From NCBI GenBank assembly GCA_026129135.1, contig JAHCIQ010000005.1, positions 186,001-250,000 on the forward strand: a stretch of 64,000 bases of DNA. The letters run 5' to 3'. The notes beneath the pieces were generated by a model. That model saw nothing but the letters and a program-made list of their open reading frames with translations. It did not search any database and was not told where the DNA came from. How positions within the stretch are numbered: the first letter of the stretch is position 1; every line of letters begins with the position of its first letter. This document shows, in pieces, positions 53,110 to 62,294 of this stretch. The position numbers and the translations under genes were made by a program. Source of the DNA: Cyanobacteria bacterium TGS_CYA1. GTDB taxonomy: Bacteria; Cyanobacteriota; Vampirovibrionia; Obscuribacterales; Obscuribacteraceae.

Positions 53110-54300
53110 TTATTTCTTCAAGCTTTTCCGGATTATAGGAAGCGCTATTTTAGTTGCTTCTTCGCCAGCTTTGATAGCTCTTTCAGCATCAGCTGGCTTG
53201 CCTTTCACAACAGGAATACCGCTTACGTCAGGGTTTATGATTATGTCGGCAAATGGCATTTGGCGCGCATCGGAAACTCCCAGCATTACGTCACCCAGGC
53301 GACTTACGATGGCACTTAGTTTTCTGAATTTTTTTGGTGGCAATTCTTTCAAAGGCTCGTCCACAAGCACTGCTATGACGATATCGGCACCGGTATCACG
53401 CGCGGCAGACGCGGGCATGTTAGCACGTACGCCGCCATCGACGTAGACCTTATCGCCTATTGCAACGGGCTGAAGAACACTTGGAATAGTAGAACTCGCT
53501 CTAATAGCGGTAGACAGCTTGCCGTCGCTTATTCTGTAAGCTTTCCCATCAATCAAATTAGTCGCGACCGCAGAAAACGGAATGGGCGTATCTTCAACGT
53601 TCTCGACACCTTCGGGCAATTTTTCCTCCAAAAACCTTCCAAACTTATTGCCTGTAAATATGCCAGCATAGTGCTTCTTGAATGGATTGAGCAACTTTTT
53701 GATTGGATTGAAAATCAACGTTGTAGGTATTATGAATCCAGGTATATAGGACTTTTTCAAAGAATTATCCAACAACATTTTCTCGATATCATCAAGCGGA
53801 ACGCCTGCCGCGTAAAGCCCGCCAACGATAGAACCCATGCTGTTTCCGACAATATAATCAATTGGAATATTCGCCTCTTTCAAAACCCGCAGCACACCTA
53901 CGTGCGCAGCACCACGCGCGCCGCCACCACCAAGGGCCAGGGCAATTGTAGGTCGACCTTTGACTTGCGCTTTGTCCACGCTTGCATCGACTGTTGGATC
54001 GTCTTTACCCACATAGGTGGACTCGCTAGCAGTTTCGCGTTTTTCGGTGGGAGTAGAAATAACCTGCCCCGGACCGACTGCTTCTCTTCGCGCCTTTTCC
54101 GGCAAATCTGGACTTTCTTCAAGCTGCCGCTGCGCCTGTTTTTCAACTAGCTCGGTAGGCGTGGGAAAGTCCTCGATAGCATGCGTGTCTTTAGAGCGAG
54201 AATAGCCTTTTAAACTCTGGGCATAGCAAGACGCATCGCAAAGTGGGTTGAGGAAAATCCCGAGCAATCCAACAGAGACTAAAGCAACTTTTAAATGCAT
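53110..54300 (-). CDS. Patatin-like phospholipase
   Basis: Exported serine lipase of 396 residues from the ATG at 54300 (GTAGGGG ribosome-binding site; a GTG five codons earlier is less likely). A signal peptide (V-A-L-V-S-V-G-L-L-G-I-F) and a disordered linker of about 80 residues precede the patatin domain: G124-G-G-G-A-R-G (oxyanion hole), G152-N-S-M-G with Ser154 as nucleophile, and D-G-G-V-R-A-N-M-P with the catalytic Asp. This is the RssA/NTE-like group that hydrolyses phospholipids. It sits between two paralogous TPR genes on the same strand. Confidence 0.91.
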   Translation of the reverse strand: MHLKVALVSVGLLGIFLNPLCDASCYAQSLKGYSRSKDTHAIEDFPTPTELVEKQAQRQLEESPDLPEKARREAVGPGQVISTPTEKRETASESTYVGKDDPTVDASVDKAQVKGRPTIALALGGGGARGAAHVGVLRVLKEANIPIDYIVGNSMGSIVGGLYAAGVPLDDIEKMLLDNSLKKSYIPGFIIPTTLIFNPIKKLLNPFKKHYAGIFTGNKFGRFLEEKLPEGVENVEDTPIPFSAVATNLIDGKAYRISDGKLSTAIRASSTIPSVLQPVAIGDKVYVDGGVRANMPASAARDTGADIVIAVLVDEPLKELPPKKFRKLSAIVSRLGDVMLGVSDARQMPFADIIINPDVSGIPVVKGKPADAERAIKAGEEATKIALPIIRKSLKK

Positions 54301-54344
54301 CGCTACCCCTACCACCTACAGTAAGGATTATTTAGCTTTAAATA

Positions 54345-55943
54345 CTATGAGTGAAGTCGCCAACGCTCAGCCTCGACCAGATCTTGACGGGCTCCATAGT
54401 CATCATTCAAAAGTCTTTTCACGGCTGCCCGCTCTGAAAATGCCTCTGAAGATTTTTCCAGCTCTATTGCCTTGTTAAAAGATATTAGAGCTTCTGAGTA
54501 TTCTCCAGCCGACCTTTGTAGTCGACCCATTGCAAAATAAGCATGAGCGTTGTCGGGCTGAAGTGAAATGCCTTTTGCAAAATCCAGAAGTGCTTCTCGC
54601 TCATATCCTATTTTCATTCTTGGAAAAGCCCTGTCCCAATAACCATAAGGCAATTCGGGTTTTAATTCTATTACTTTAGTTGCATCTGAAATCGATTCCG
54701 ACAAATGTTGAGCTTGAGAATTAGCTATGGACCTTTGATGATAAATCCAAAAGTCATCCATTTTTTCACTTTCGGGTCGCAGCTTGAGAGTCAAGTCCAA
54801 GTCAGGAAGAGCCTCTGCATAGAGTTTCATATTCATCAAAAGTAAGCCGCGGTAATAATATCCTTTATAATTTTTTGGTTCAAGCGAAATCATCTGCGTG
54901 TAATCAACTAAAGCAAAAGAATTTTTTTCGAGTTTTTCGTAGACCATTGCTCGATTGCAATAATAGTCATACTGCCCAGGATCAAGTTCGATTGCTATTG
55001 AATAATCTCGAAGAGCCTCTTCATATTTTCCATGCGAATTGTTTTCGTATGCCCGAATTCCGTAAGCAAAATAATTATCGGGGTTGATTTTTATCGCCAA
55101 ATCCAGGTCTCTGAGCGCCCCTTCATAATCACCCAAAGAACCTTTGACACCAGCTCCGTTTACGAGAGCATCAGTGGTATTTTTCGATTCCAGCTTGGCA
55201 CTGATTTCATATTCCTTAAGTGCTTCCTCGAATTTGCCCTCGTCGAACATGTGGTAGGCGCGAGAATAACACAAATAAGCACATTTGCTGTTGATCAATA
55301 GAGCACGATCTAGCTCTTCCAAAGCTCTTTTTCTGTCAATATCATTCCAAGCATTGTTGTAGCGAAGTTGCTTGAGAATCCTTTTGTTTCGCTCAAGAAA
55401 CTTGGTGGAAGTAGGTTTTACAACACTCTCAAAAAATTGCTTTGAACTTAGACTGTCTAACGTTCTTATTTTGACCAACGATACAGAAAGTTTGCCCTTC
55501 TTGTTGTCCACCATTAGCTCAGCTTTGAATCTAATCAAATTCAAATTTGGCGAACACATATCGAATAATCTTCCATACATGTGAACATAGGTCTGATCAC
55601 CAAAAGAGCGAACGCGATCAGGGTCGCTCACTTTTACATCCAGATATTTCAAATCGCAGCTCGAACCAACTCCCAAAGCCTTACGTATCAACTCGCTACG
55701 GTTTGAATTCCTATTGGTGATAATTTCGTAGAATCCTTTTTGCATCCACCATGTTGCAAATTCTTTGGCAGTATCTGGAACATGATCGCGATTCAGCTTG
55801 TGCTCGTGCCAGGCCAGAACCAGTTCGTTCGATGCCAAAACATAAAATGGAGGCAAGAAAAAAAATCCCAAAACCAACGCCAAGCTGATTAATCCGTAGT
55901 TCAGCTTGCCAAATTTGGAGGGTAATGACGCGTATTTGGTCAT
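54345..55943 (-). CDS. Membrane-anchored TPR protein with WWMQ-type domain (paralogue)
   Basis: Protein of 532 residues from the ATG at 55943, supported by a GGGGAGG upstream; the ATG at 55994 would add 17 residues. Membrane helix at about 15-37, then the extracytoplasmic domain with A-K-E-F-A-T-W-W-M-Q-K-G-F-Y, the linker A-W-N-D-I-D-R-K-R-A-L-E-E-L-D-R-A-L and about nine TPR units to the end. It matches the 51462 protein throughout and shares the W-W-M-Q segment with the non-TPR protein at 42650. It is likely a periplasmic scaffold; partners unknown. Confidence 0.85.
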   Translation of the reverse strand: MTKYASLPSKFGKLNYGLISLALVLGFFFLPPFYVLASNELVLAWHEHKLNRDHVPDTAKEFATWWMQKGFYEIITNRNSNRSELIRKALGVGSSCDLKYLDVKVSDPDRVRSFGDQTYVHMYGRLFDMCSPNLNLIRFKAELMVDNKKGKLSVSLVKIRTLDSLSSKQFFESVVKPTSTKFLERNKRILKQLRYNNAWNDIDRKRALEELDRALLINSKCAYLCYSRAYHMFDEGKFEEALKEYEISAKLESKNTTDALVNGAGVKGSLGDYEGALRDLDLAIKINPDNYFAYGIRAYENNSHGKYEEALRDYSIAIELDPGQYDYYCNRAMVYEKLEKNSFALVDYTQMISLEPKNYKGYYYRGLLLMNMKLYAEALPDLDLTLKLRPESEKMDDFWIYHQRSIANSQAQHLSESISDATKVIELKPELPYGYWDRAFPRMKIGYEREALLDFAKGISLQPDNAHAYFAMGRLQRSAGEYSEALISFNKAIELEKSSEAFSERAAVKRLLNDDYGARQDLVEAERWRLHS

Positions 55944-56000
55944 ACAAGCATTATCCTCCCCTGAGTCTAAAAGGAGAATGGGATTTCCACTCAAGGTAAT

Positions 56001-56588
56001 CTAATTTTGACGCTTCTTATCCACAAGCGCTGAAAAAAACGCCTTTGCCAGCTCCGGCAGGGCGTGAGAATTAATTTCCTTGTCGAGCGATTCGGAGCCC
56101 TCGTGATACTTGAGATGAGCTTTTTCGGTCGAGTCTGGATGAAACTTTATTCGCACAAGCGGCGGATAGGTGCGCGAGTCAAATGAACCAACACTGAGTT
56201 GCAGCAACATATTTGACGGAATGATGAAAATCTGAATTTCATGACTGTAGCCACGCATCATCATCGACCAATCTGAAAAAGTCAAATGTCCAGCATAAAC
56301 CTTGTCGCCAGGAGGTCTGTCGCTTTCCTGCAAAATGTCATTGCAATCTACATGATGAAAAGCTGGAGTCTCCCATTCTATTTGTTGCGAGATATCGCTC
56401 GTCATCTGGTCAAACTGATCACTAAACGAAATCATGTTTTCGAAGAGATGATCCATCCATTCCGAAACATCCCGGTCATTTTGCGAATGCTTTTCCATCC
56501 AAGCTCTTTGTTCGGCTTCGTGCTGCGCTTGCGACGACTGCGCCAATTGCTTTATCCAGTAAGCATCACAGCATTTTTTATCGTCCAT
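56001..56588 (-). CDS. Hypothetical protein
   Basis: A 195-residue, apparently cytoplasmic protein with no match I recognise. The first 80 residues are helical, Gln/Glu-rich and may form a coiled coil (Q-S-S-Q-A-Q-H-E-A-E-Q-R-A); the remainder has strand-like segments (I-Q-I-F-I-I-P-S-N-M-L-L-Q-L-S-V-G-S, Y-P-P-L-V-R-I-K-F). The N-terminus has C6-C7 next to D-D-K-K. The ribosome-binding site AAAGGAA is good. It lies between the TPR gene and the BamE-like gene on the same strand. Confidence 0.6.
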   Translation of the reverse strand: MDDKKCCDAYWIKQLAQSSQAQHEAEQRAWMEKHSQNDRDVSEWMDHLFENMISFSDQFDQMTSDISQQIEWETPAFHHVDCNDILQESDRPPGDKVYAGHLTFSDWSMMMRGYSHEIQIFIIPSNMLLQLSVGSFDSRTYPPLVRIKFHPDSTEKAHLKYHEGSESLDKEINSHALPELAKAFFSALVDKKRQN

Positions 56589-56638
56589 ATTGCGTTCCTT
56601 TGGAGGGTCTAAGTCAATTTACCTCAGCCCTGGGTGGA

Positions 56639-57343
56639 TTATTCGTATTCTAAACCTTTTGGATACTTTGAATATTTTGGAGGTGGCAATTGCAAATCGT
56701 AATAGAGTCCAACATCTCCATTCAAAAATTCTTTGCGAGTTAAAACTTTCACGCCTTTTGCCCAGAGGGCTAAGCCTAACGGGTTAGAGCCACTTTCTCT
56801 GATAGGTGTTTTGATGCCTTTTATTATTTGCTGAGTAACTAAGACTTTGAAATCAGAAGTCGTTTCAGGATAAGAAATCCCAAAACCTTCTTTATAAACT
56901 GGGTTTTGAAACCGATCCAGTTTCAACGTCACATTAGCTCTGACCATAGGAGATGAACTGCCGCCGCAGAATACACTCCACCCAATAACTTCGAATCGTT
57001 GAAGATGAATTCTTAATGCCTTGAACCTGCCGATGCTGGGAATTCGATAAAAAAGCGATTCATGCTCAGGCAATTCGTAAACCGTGTCAAGCGCTGTATT
57101 GGGAGTGAGAACGAATTTCGAGACCGGAAACGGCTCACCCAATACCGCTTTAACTTGCTCGGCATTTAATCCAATTAGTTTATATTTTTCGAGTATGCCA
57201 TTAAAATTTCGAAAAAAACTGTTTTCTAACTGAATTTCCGTAACTTTAGAGGTTAATTCACTTGATTGCTCATTTTCAACTGCCATTACAGGTGATGGCA
57301 TTAACATAATCCAGGTAGTTAGGAGCAGCAAGAGTCTTCGCAT
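56639..57343 (-). CDS. Exported BamE/SmpA-like protein of unknown function (paralogue)
   Basis: Protein of 234 residues with a signal peptide (L-L-L-L-L-T-T-W-I-M-L-M ... V-M-A). It shares with the 48526 protein the ordered motifs K-L-I-G-L-N-A-E-Q-V-K-A-V-L-G-E-P-F, L-F-Y-R-I-P, V-I-G-W-S-V-F and S-Y-P-E-T-T. The G-L-x-x-x-x-V-x-x-x-L-G-x-P start is the hallmark of SmpA/OmlA-like lipoprotein domains, but there is no lipobox. The stop of the upstream gene lies only three bases before its ATG, so the two form one unit. Confidence 0.66.
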   Translation of the reverse strand: MRRLLLLLTTWIMLMPSPVMAVENEQSSELTSKVTEIQLENSFFRNFNGILEKYKLIGLNAEQVKAVLGEPFPVSKFVLTPNTALDTVYELPEHESLFYRIPSIGRFKALRIHLQRFEVIGWSVFCGGSSSPMVRANVTLKLDRFQNPVYKEGFGISYPETTSDFKVLVTQQIIKGIKTPIRESGSNPLGLALWAKGVKVLTRKEFLNGDVGLYYDLQLPPPKYSKYPKGLEYE

Positions 57344-57346
57344 AGC

Positions 57347-57778
57347 TTACGGGCTCACGTAAAATGAAGTTCCGGTGACAACCTCGTTTTCATTGAAATT
57401 TACGTTAAGTTGACTCCCGTATTCAAAACTACTCCACTCTAGAAAATAGATCCACCAATTTGATTTGGCATCGCCACCTGACGGCACACCTATTTTTTCG
57501 CGAACATCTGCCTTTTTCAAACCTATCAATGTATTTCCCTTGACCAGTGCTACAGCCAAATATTCATAATTTGGAAAATATTTCCATAAATCTAACGCTC
57601 TATTGCCCCAGAAAATTTCCCAAGAGTTGGGATTCCTGGTCATAACGTAACAGTCAGACGAAGGTTCGTTAGTCAAACCCACGAGAATGGTTGATGAACG
57701 GAATAAGCTAAAACAAAAATAGATGGCAAAAACGCCCAAGGCAATTTTCCATAACTTGGATCGTTTTGTTTTTGCCAT
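57347..57778 (-). CDS. Small membrane-anchored BamE/SmpA-like protein
   Basis: A 143-residue protein from the ATG at 57778 (a TTG two codons before is possible). A membrane helix (about 10-26, A-L-G-V-F-A-I-Y-F-C-F-S-L-F) is followed by L-I-G-L-K-K-A-D-V-R-E-K-I-G-V-P-S, the same turn motif as in the adjacent 56639 protein, and by strand-rich sequence (W-W-I-Y-F-L-E-W, L-N-V-N-F-N-E-N-E-V-V-T-G). It is probably a shorter relative of its downstream neighbour. Function unknown. Confidence 0.64.
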   Translation of the reverse strand: MAKTKRSKLWKIALGVFAIYFCFSLFRSSTILVGLTNEPSSDCYVMTRNPNSWEIFWGNRALDLWKYFPNYEYLAVALVKGNTLIGLKKADVREKIGVPSGGDAKSNWWIYFLEWSSFEYGSQLNVNFNENEVVTGTSFYVSP

Positions 57779-57793
57779 AATCAAAATCCAGAA

Positions 57794-60136
57794 TTACGAA
57801 TCCACAGCCACTACAATGTGGTCGCTCGCCAAGCCGATCTTGTTGCCTTTCGCATCGATTCCGTAAGCGCGAACTTGATAGATTCCTACACTAGGAAACA
57901 TTGAGCGCTCGATCTTCACGGTATCTATTATCTTAGCATCGATTGTTTTCATAATAAGCGCGCTGGGCGAAGAGGCTTGCGTGTTCTGGCTTTCGAAATA
58001 TCTGTTTGGCTGCGCGATTTCAAGCACAACTTTAGTTGCGCCTGCCATTTTCTCTGCATTAACCGAAAGCTCTTTTGTGGCGTCTTCTTTACTCATGTGC
58101 AAATAGCCTTTGCTGCCCATGAATCCTGAATTCTCGAAGTCGAGCACGGGCATCAATTTTTCTTTCGATATCAGTTTTACTTTGTTTATCATCAGATGCG
58201 ATTTGCGCGGAAATTGAATCGACATCTCGCGGCAAGTGCCACCAAGAGTCCATTGTGGCATGTTAGTCAAAGTGAAATAAAGAGTTTGCGTGCCAGACAC
58301 AAGCGATGCGCAGGAGCTTACAGAGTCATCGAAACTCGGAGCGAGATTATTGCGGAACAAAAGACATGCAGGACCTTTGGGTGTTTCACTTGCAAAGTTC
58401 GTCACTTCCATAGCCAGAACATCTGTCTTGAAACATGGAATCGAGACTGACATAAAGAGTTTAGGGCTCTTGCGTGTTTTTGATTCAAATTCAAGCGAGC
58501 CATCGGTATTCCATTTGCTTTGTGCATGCTCAACTGGATTGGCTTCCATGATGTCGCGCAAATCTTCGTTCTCGAAAGTTCTTTCGAAAGGAGTTTCATC
58601 GGCTGGAATTTCTACTTTAGAAAGCTTGCGGCTGTCCTGATTCCATCTGTAGATATTGACCTCGTTTCTAGCATTGAACAAAGAATGCTTGAGAAAACCA
58701 AATGGAATTATGGGCTCGTAATTTTCTAACGCAAGACAGTTATGAATATCGCGGCAGAGCTGGGGCGACTTGGTCATGCCATCAAGCGCGTTACGACAAG
58801 CATATGCGCCATTTATATTGTCTGGAAGAGACAAAATCAAAACCTGAGGATCGTCTTTAATAGGTCCCGAATAAAGGGCGTTTAGCTCTTTGCGAATACT
58901 GTTGACTGTTTCGCCAGCGTCGACCCAGGCAGAATTGTTGAAGCAAAGACAGACTAGACTGAATATGGAAAATGCGCCGGCTATACGCCTTTTAGAACGT
59001 CCTAAAACCGGTGCGCTGATACATGCAACAGCAAGTAAGATACTGAAGGCGGCAGAGGGCAAATAAGCAAGTCTGCTGCTTTGCAAATCGTCGCCGATAG
59101 TAAAGAGCTTGAATACCGGTGCAAATGCAATCAGCAAAAACGAAATGCAAAAGAGAAGCAGCTTGCGCCAGCGCGCTGAGCTTATTGTCGTGTAAATTGC
59201 CGAACCCAACATAGGCAGCATAAAAACTACCCAGATGACTTTCATCCATTTGGAATTCTCTACAATTGTTTTGTTGAGCGGAACCAGGAACATGTAAGCG
59301 CCTTGCCACCATTGTCTGAATTGCGCTTTCCAGTCGGTGGGAAGAAAAGAATTGTCGTAGCCGCCAACCACTGTTCCAAGTGCAAACGAACGCAGAGCAA
59401 GAAAAGCTACCAGAATGCCCCAGAGCAATAGAACTGGCTTGAGGCGTGTTTTCCATTCTGATTTTGGAGTGGCGAAAAATTCAAAAGCGGTAATAACAAT
59501 TGGCAGTGTGAATGCCATTTCTTTAGAGAAAAAGGCAAGTATCATACACGCGCACATTGTGACCAGCGTGCCAATTTCTTTCAGTTTGCGATATTCAAGA
59601 TAAGCCCAGAAACTGAGCATGTAGAACGCCGTGGCAACTACATCTACACGACCGGTTATCCAGGAGACGGCTTCTGGGTGAAGGGGATAGACACCAAATA
59701 TAGTGGCAGAGAAAGCAGGTACCCAGTTGCGAAGACTTTCTGGATCCATGCCATTTTTCAGCTCTCTCTCCGCTTCTTTTTTAGACGGGGAAACCAGCTC
59801 CTCAACTAATCCTTGAGCAACAAAATAGACGCCTATTGTCGCTACTACATGAAAGACCAGATTGGTTATGTGAAAACCGATAGCGTTGGTCTTCCACAAA
59901 AAATAATCCCAGGAGAGAAAAACAGAAATCAAAGGACGATAAAAAGCAGTGGTGGTCAATTGCAGCCACGAGGTATGAAAATTACGCAGAATTAGCTCTG
60001 GCTCGACCATTGCGCGCTTGAGCCAGATTAAGTGAACAAAGTCATCGCCCACAAAGAAATTGAACAGGATAGGACTGTAGGAAGCCGCTGTAATGAGGCA
60101 GATCAAACCAAGAACAAGTCCGCCTGCTCTGTTCAA
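57794..60136 (-). CDS. GT-C-type membrane glycosyltransferase-like protein
   Basis: Protein of 780 residues with about ten membrane helices in the first 430 residues and a soluble C-terminal region. F-F-V-G-D-D-F-V-H-L (about 28-37) has the acidic pair found in the first extracytoplasmic loop of GT-C enzymes (GT39/PMT, TMTC-like), and H-P-E-A-V-S-W-I-T-G-R-V-D (157-169) fits the TMTC/PMT pattern. The C-terminal part is beta-rich with an Ig-like end (V-G-I-Y-Q-V-R-A-Y-G-I-D). It starts at a TTG overlapping the previous stop (TTGA). It likely transfers a sugar from a polyprenyl carrier on the periplasmic side, as part of the surface-sugar operon. Confidence 0.8.
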   Translation of the reverse strand: MNRAGGLVLGLICLITAASYSPILFNFFVGDDFVHLIWLKRAMVEPELILRNFHTSWLQLTTTAFYRPLISVFLSWDYFLWKTNAIGFHITNLVFHVVATIGVYFVAQGLVEELVSPSKKEAERELKNGMDPESLRNWVPAFSATIFGVYPLHPEAVSWITGRVDVVATAFYMLSFWAYLEYRKLKEIGTLVTMCACMILAFFSKEMAFTLPIVITAFEFFATPKSEWKTRLKPVLLLWGILVAFLALRSFALGTVVGGYDNSFLPTDWKAQFRQWWQGAYMFLVPLNKTIVENSKWMKVIWVVFMLPMLGSAIYTTISSARWRKLLLFCISFLLIAFAPVFKLFTIGDDLQSSRLAYLPSAAFSILLAVACISAPVLGRSKRRIAGAFSIFSLVCLCFNNSAWVDAGETVNSIRKELNALYSGPIKDDPQVLILSLPDNINGAYACRNALDGMTKSPQLCRDIHNCLALENYEPIIPFGFLKHSLFNARNEVNIYRWNQDSRKLSKVEIPADETPFERTFENEDLRDIMEANPVEHAQSKWNTDGSLEFESKTRKSPKLFMSVSIPCFKTDVLAMEVTNFASETPKGPACLLFRNNLAPSFDDSVSSCASLVSGTQTLYFTLTNMPQWTLGGTCREMSIQFPRKSHLMINKVKLISKEKLMPVLDFENSGFMGSKGYLHMSKEDATKELSVNAEKMAGATKVVLEIAQPNRYFESQNTQASSPSALIMKTIDAKIIDTVKIERSMFPSVGIYQVRAYGIDAKGNKIGLASDHIVVAVDS

Positions 60137-60897
60137 GATTCCAGCGCCACCTCGTAGGCCGGACGGTCCTCTAAATGGCAGCGAATTTCTTCGCGTTTTT
60201 TGATTTCTTTGGCAGGTGCGCCAATCAAAACCATTCCCGGTTTGGTATTGCCAGTAACAACCGAAGCGCCTGCTATAACACAGTTTTTGGCGACTCTTAC
60301 GCGTGGAAGTATGAGCACTTTGGCACCGACTATGACACCACTTTCAAGATAGGGACCTTCGCGTCCTTTCTGACATGGCGGGTGCATGCTGTCAACGGTG
60401 CAAGACATCGGATAGAAGTGCACGTTGTCTTCGCAGGTGGTGTAAGTGGCGATAAATACATTGTTGTGAAAACGGCAGTTGTCGCCGATTTTGATTTCGC
60501 CGTCCGACTGCGAATTAGTGCCGAAGCTGCAATTCACTCCAAAATGGCTGTTCTCGCGGATAACGGCACGATGTCCGGTCTGAAATCCTTCGCCATAACT
60601 TGTATTGGCATACAGAATTGTGCCTGAGCGAATTACGCTTCTGGCTCCGATTTTGGTTGAAGGATTTTGATAGTCGGGGTCTTTTAGATAACCGTACAGA
60701 CGTTCGCCGATGATGCATTGAGCGCCGACATAAGAGTCGTTGCCGATTTCTGCGTTTTCGTAGATTATTGCCTGAGCTTCGATTCGTACGTTGTCGCCGA
60801 TTTTGGCACCATCATAAATGATGGCGCCTGGACCTATCGTGACCGAGCGACCAATGGACGCTTTGTCACTGACTACTGCCGACGGGGCGATACTCAT
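60133..60897 (-). CDS. Left-handed beta-helix acyltransferase
   Basis: Protein of 254 residues made of hexapeptide repeats (I-G-R-S-V-T-I-G-P-G-A-I-I, V-I-V-G-A-K-V-L-I-L-P) forming a left-handed beta-helix with an extra loop containing M-H-P-P-C-Q. The ending I-G-A-P-A-K-E-I is typical of sugar acetyltransferases (WbbJ, WlbB, LpxA relatives). It lies one base after the DegT aminotransferase stop, so the most likely role is N-acetylation (or O-acylation) of the amino sugar that enzyme makes. The acyl donor, CoA or ACP, cannot be read. Confidence 0.87.
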   Translation of the reverse strand: MSIAPSAVVSDKASIGRSVTIGPGAIIYDGAKIGDNVRIEAQAIIYENAEIGNDSYVGAQCIIGERLYGYLKDPDYQNPSTKIGARSVIRSGTILYANTSYGEGFQTGHRAVIRENSHFGVNCSFGTNSQSDGEIKIGDNCRFHNNVFIATYTTCEDNVHFYPMSCTVDSMHPPCQKGREGPYLESGVIVGAKVLILPRVRVAKNCVIAGASVVTGNTKPGMVLIGAPAKEIKKREEIRCHLEDRPAYEVALES

Positions 60898-60898
60898 T

Positions 60899-62065
60899 TT
60901 ATTTGTTGGTGACGACTGGAGTTGCCACTGGTGAAACAGTCGTGACTTCTAACATCACTTCTTGCACCGCGCGTGCCACTGTCATAGCCTGGCTATCAGT
61001 GAGTTCGGGATACATTGGAAGGGAAAGAACCTCAGCTGCAGCTTTTTCTGCAAGTGGGAAATCGCCCAGTTTGTAGCCCAGATCGAACGCTTTTTGGGTG
61101 TGCAGTGGAACTGGGTAATAACACATCGAACCAATGCCGCGTTTTTTCAAACTGTCTATCAAGTGCTGACGACCGTGGGCAACGCGAATTGTGTATTGGT
61201 GCCATACATGTGTAACGCCTGATTCTGCGGTTGGAATGTACGGTGTCTGAACATTGGGGCAATCTTTCAAGCATTCGTTATAGAGTGTGGCAATCTGATT
61301 GCGGCGGTCGTTCCATTTTTTGAGGAAGCTTACTTTAGACATCAAGACGGCGGCTTGAATTTCATCAAGACGGCTGTTGACACCAAGTTCGTCGTGATAA
61401 TAACGCTCGACCGAACCGTGAGCACGAATGGTTTTGACGCGCTTCGCTAGAGCTTCGTCGTTTGCTACTACCATACCGGCATCGCCGGCGGCACCAAGAT
61501 TCTTGGTTGGGTAAAAGCTGATGCAAGCCAGGTCACCGTAGCTGCCGGTTGGTTTTCCAGCGACTGTAGCGCCTATGCCTTGAGCGTTGTCTTCGACCAC
61601 GCGCAAATTGTGTTTCTTGGCGATTTCCATAATCGCGGGCATATTGCAGGGCATACCGTAGAGGTGCACCGGCAGTAGTACTTTGGTTTTAGGGGTAATT
61701 GCCGCTTCGATTTTGGTTACATCTATATTGAAGGTAACGGGGTCGATGTCGACGAATACTGGTTTGCCACCGCGAAGGAGAATCGCTTCGACCGTAGCTG
61801 CAAAGGTGAATGGGGTGGTGATTACTTCGTCACCGGCACTGATATCGAGTGCCATCATGGCTAGAACCAGGGCATCGGTGCCGTTTGCTACGCCGATTCC
61901 GTATTTGGCATCGCAGATGGCGGCAACTTCGTTTTCGAGCCTTGTGCCATACTCACCTAAAATGTAGTGTCCGCTTCTCAAAACATTGAGGACGTTCTGC
62001 TCCAAAACGGATTGGACCTCTTTATACTGGTCCACCAAATTGAGCACTGGAATATTTGTCACCAT
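60899..62065 (-). CDS. DegT/DnrJ/EryC1/StrS sugar aminotransferase
   Basis: PLP-dependent aminotransferase of about 388 residues from the ATG at 62065 (M-V-T-N-I-P-V-L-N-L, the normal family start); an ATG at 62122 would add 19 residues. The family pattern includes G-T-D-A-L-V-L-A-M-M-A-L, D-E-V-I-T-T-P-F-T-F-A-A-T, E-D-N-A-Q-G-I-G-A and the PLP lysine in S-F-Y-P-T-K-N-L-G-A-A-G-D. It forms amino sugars from keto-sugar nucleotides for surface polysaccharides. It is first in an operon with the beta-helix acyltransferase and the GT-C gene. Confidence 0.93.
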   Translation of the reverse strand: MVTNIPVLNLVDQYKEVQSVLEQNVLNVLRSGHYILGEYGTRLENEVAAICDAKYGIGVANGTDALVLAMMALDISAGDEVITTPFTFAATVEAILLRGGKPVFVDIDPVTFNIDVTKIEAAITPKTKVLLPVHLYGMPCNMPAIMEIAKKHNLRVVEDNAQGIGATVAGKPTGSYGDLACISFYPTKNLGAAGDAGMVVANDEALAKRVKTIRAHGSVERYYHDELGVNSRLDEIQAAVLMSKVSFLKKWNDRRNQIATLYNECLKDCPNVQTPYIPTAESGVTHVWHQYTIRVAHGRQHLIDSLKKRGIGSMCYYPVPLHTQKAFDLGYKLGDFPLAEKAAAEVLSLPMYPELTDSQAMTVARAVQEVMLEVTTVSPVATPVVTNK

Positions 62066-62230
62066 AAGTGCTTTGGGATTCCTTTTTGACGGGATAACGA
62101 ATGTCCGCAGTGTACCTGACATGCTTGCAGGTCTAAAAGGGGAGAATTATAAGGTTTCTCAAGAGCATATCTTATCGATATTTAAGAATCGCCGAATAAT
62201 CATGCGATTGATAGCTCGCGACTCATTAAC

Positions 62231-62275
62231 AAAAAATCAGAAAAGGGGACGCATTAAGCATCCCCTTTACTTTTT
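62231..62275 (-). terminator. Intrinsic terminator of the ribbon-helix-helix gene
   Basis: On the minus strand an 8-base-pair stem AAAGGGGA / TCCCCTTT (62242-62249 with 62261-62268) with an 11-base loop, followed by T-rich sequence (TTTTCTGATTTTTT). It is placed just after the stop at 62295. The plus strand also has a T run (ACTTTTT), so it may be bidirectional. Confidence 0.75.
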
Positions 62276-62294
62276 AAGCGATTACTTTTTCAGA

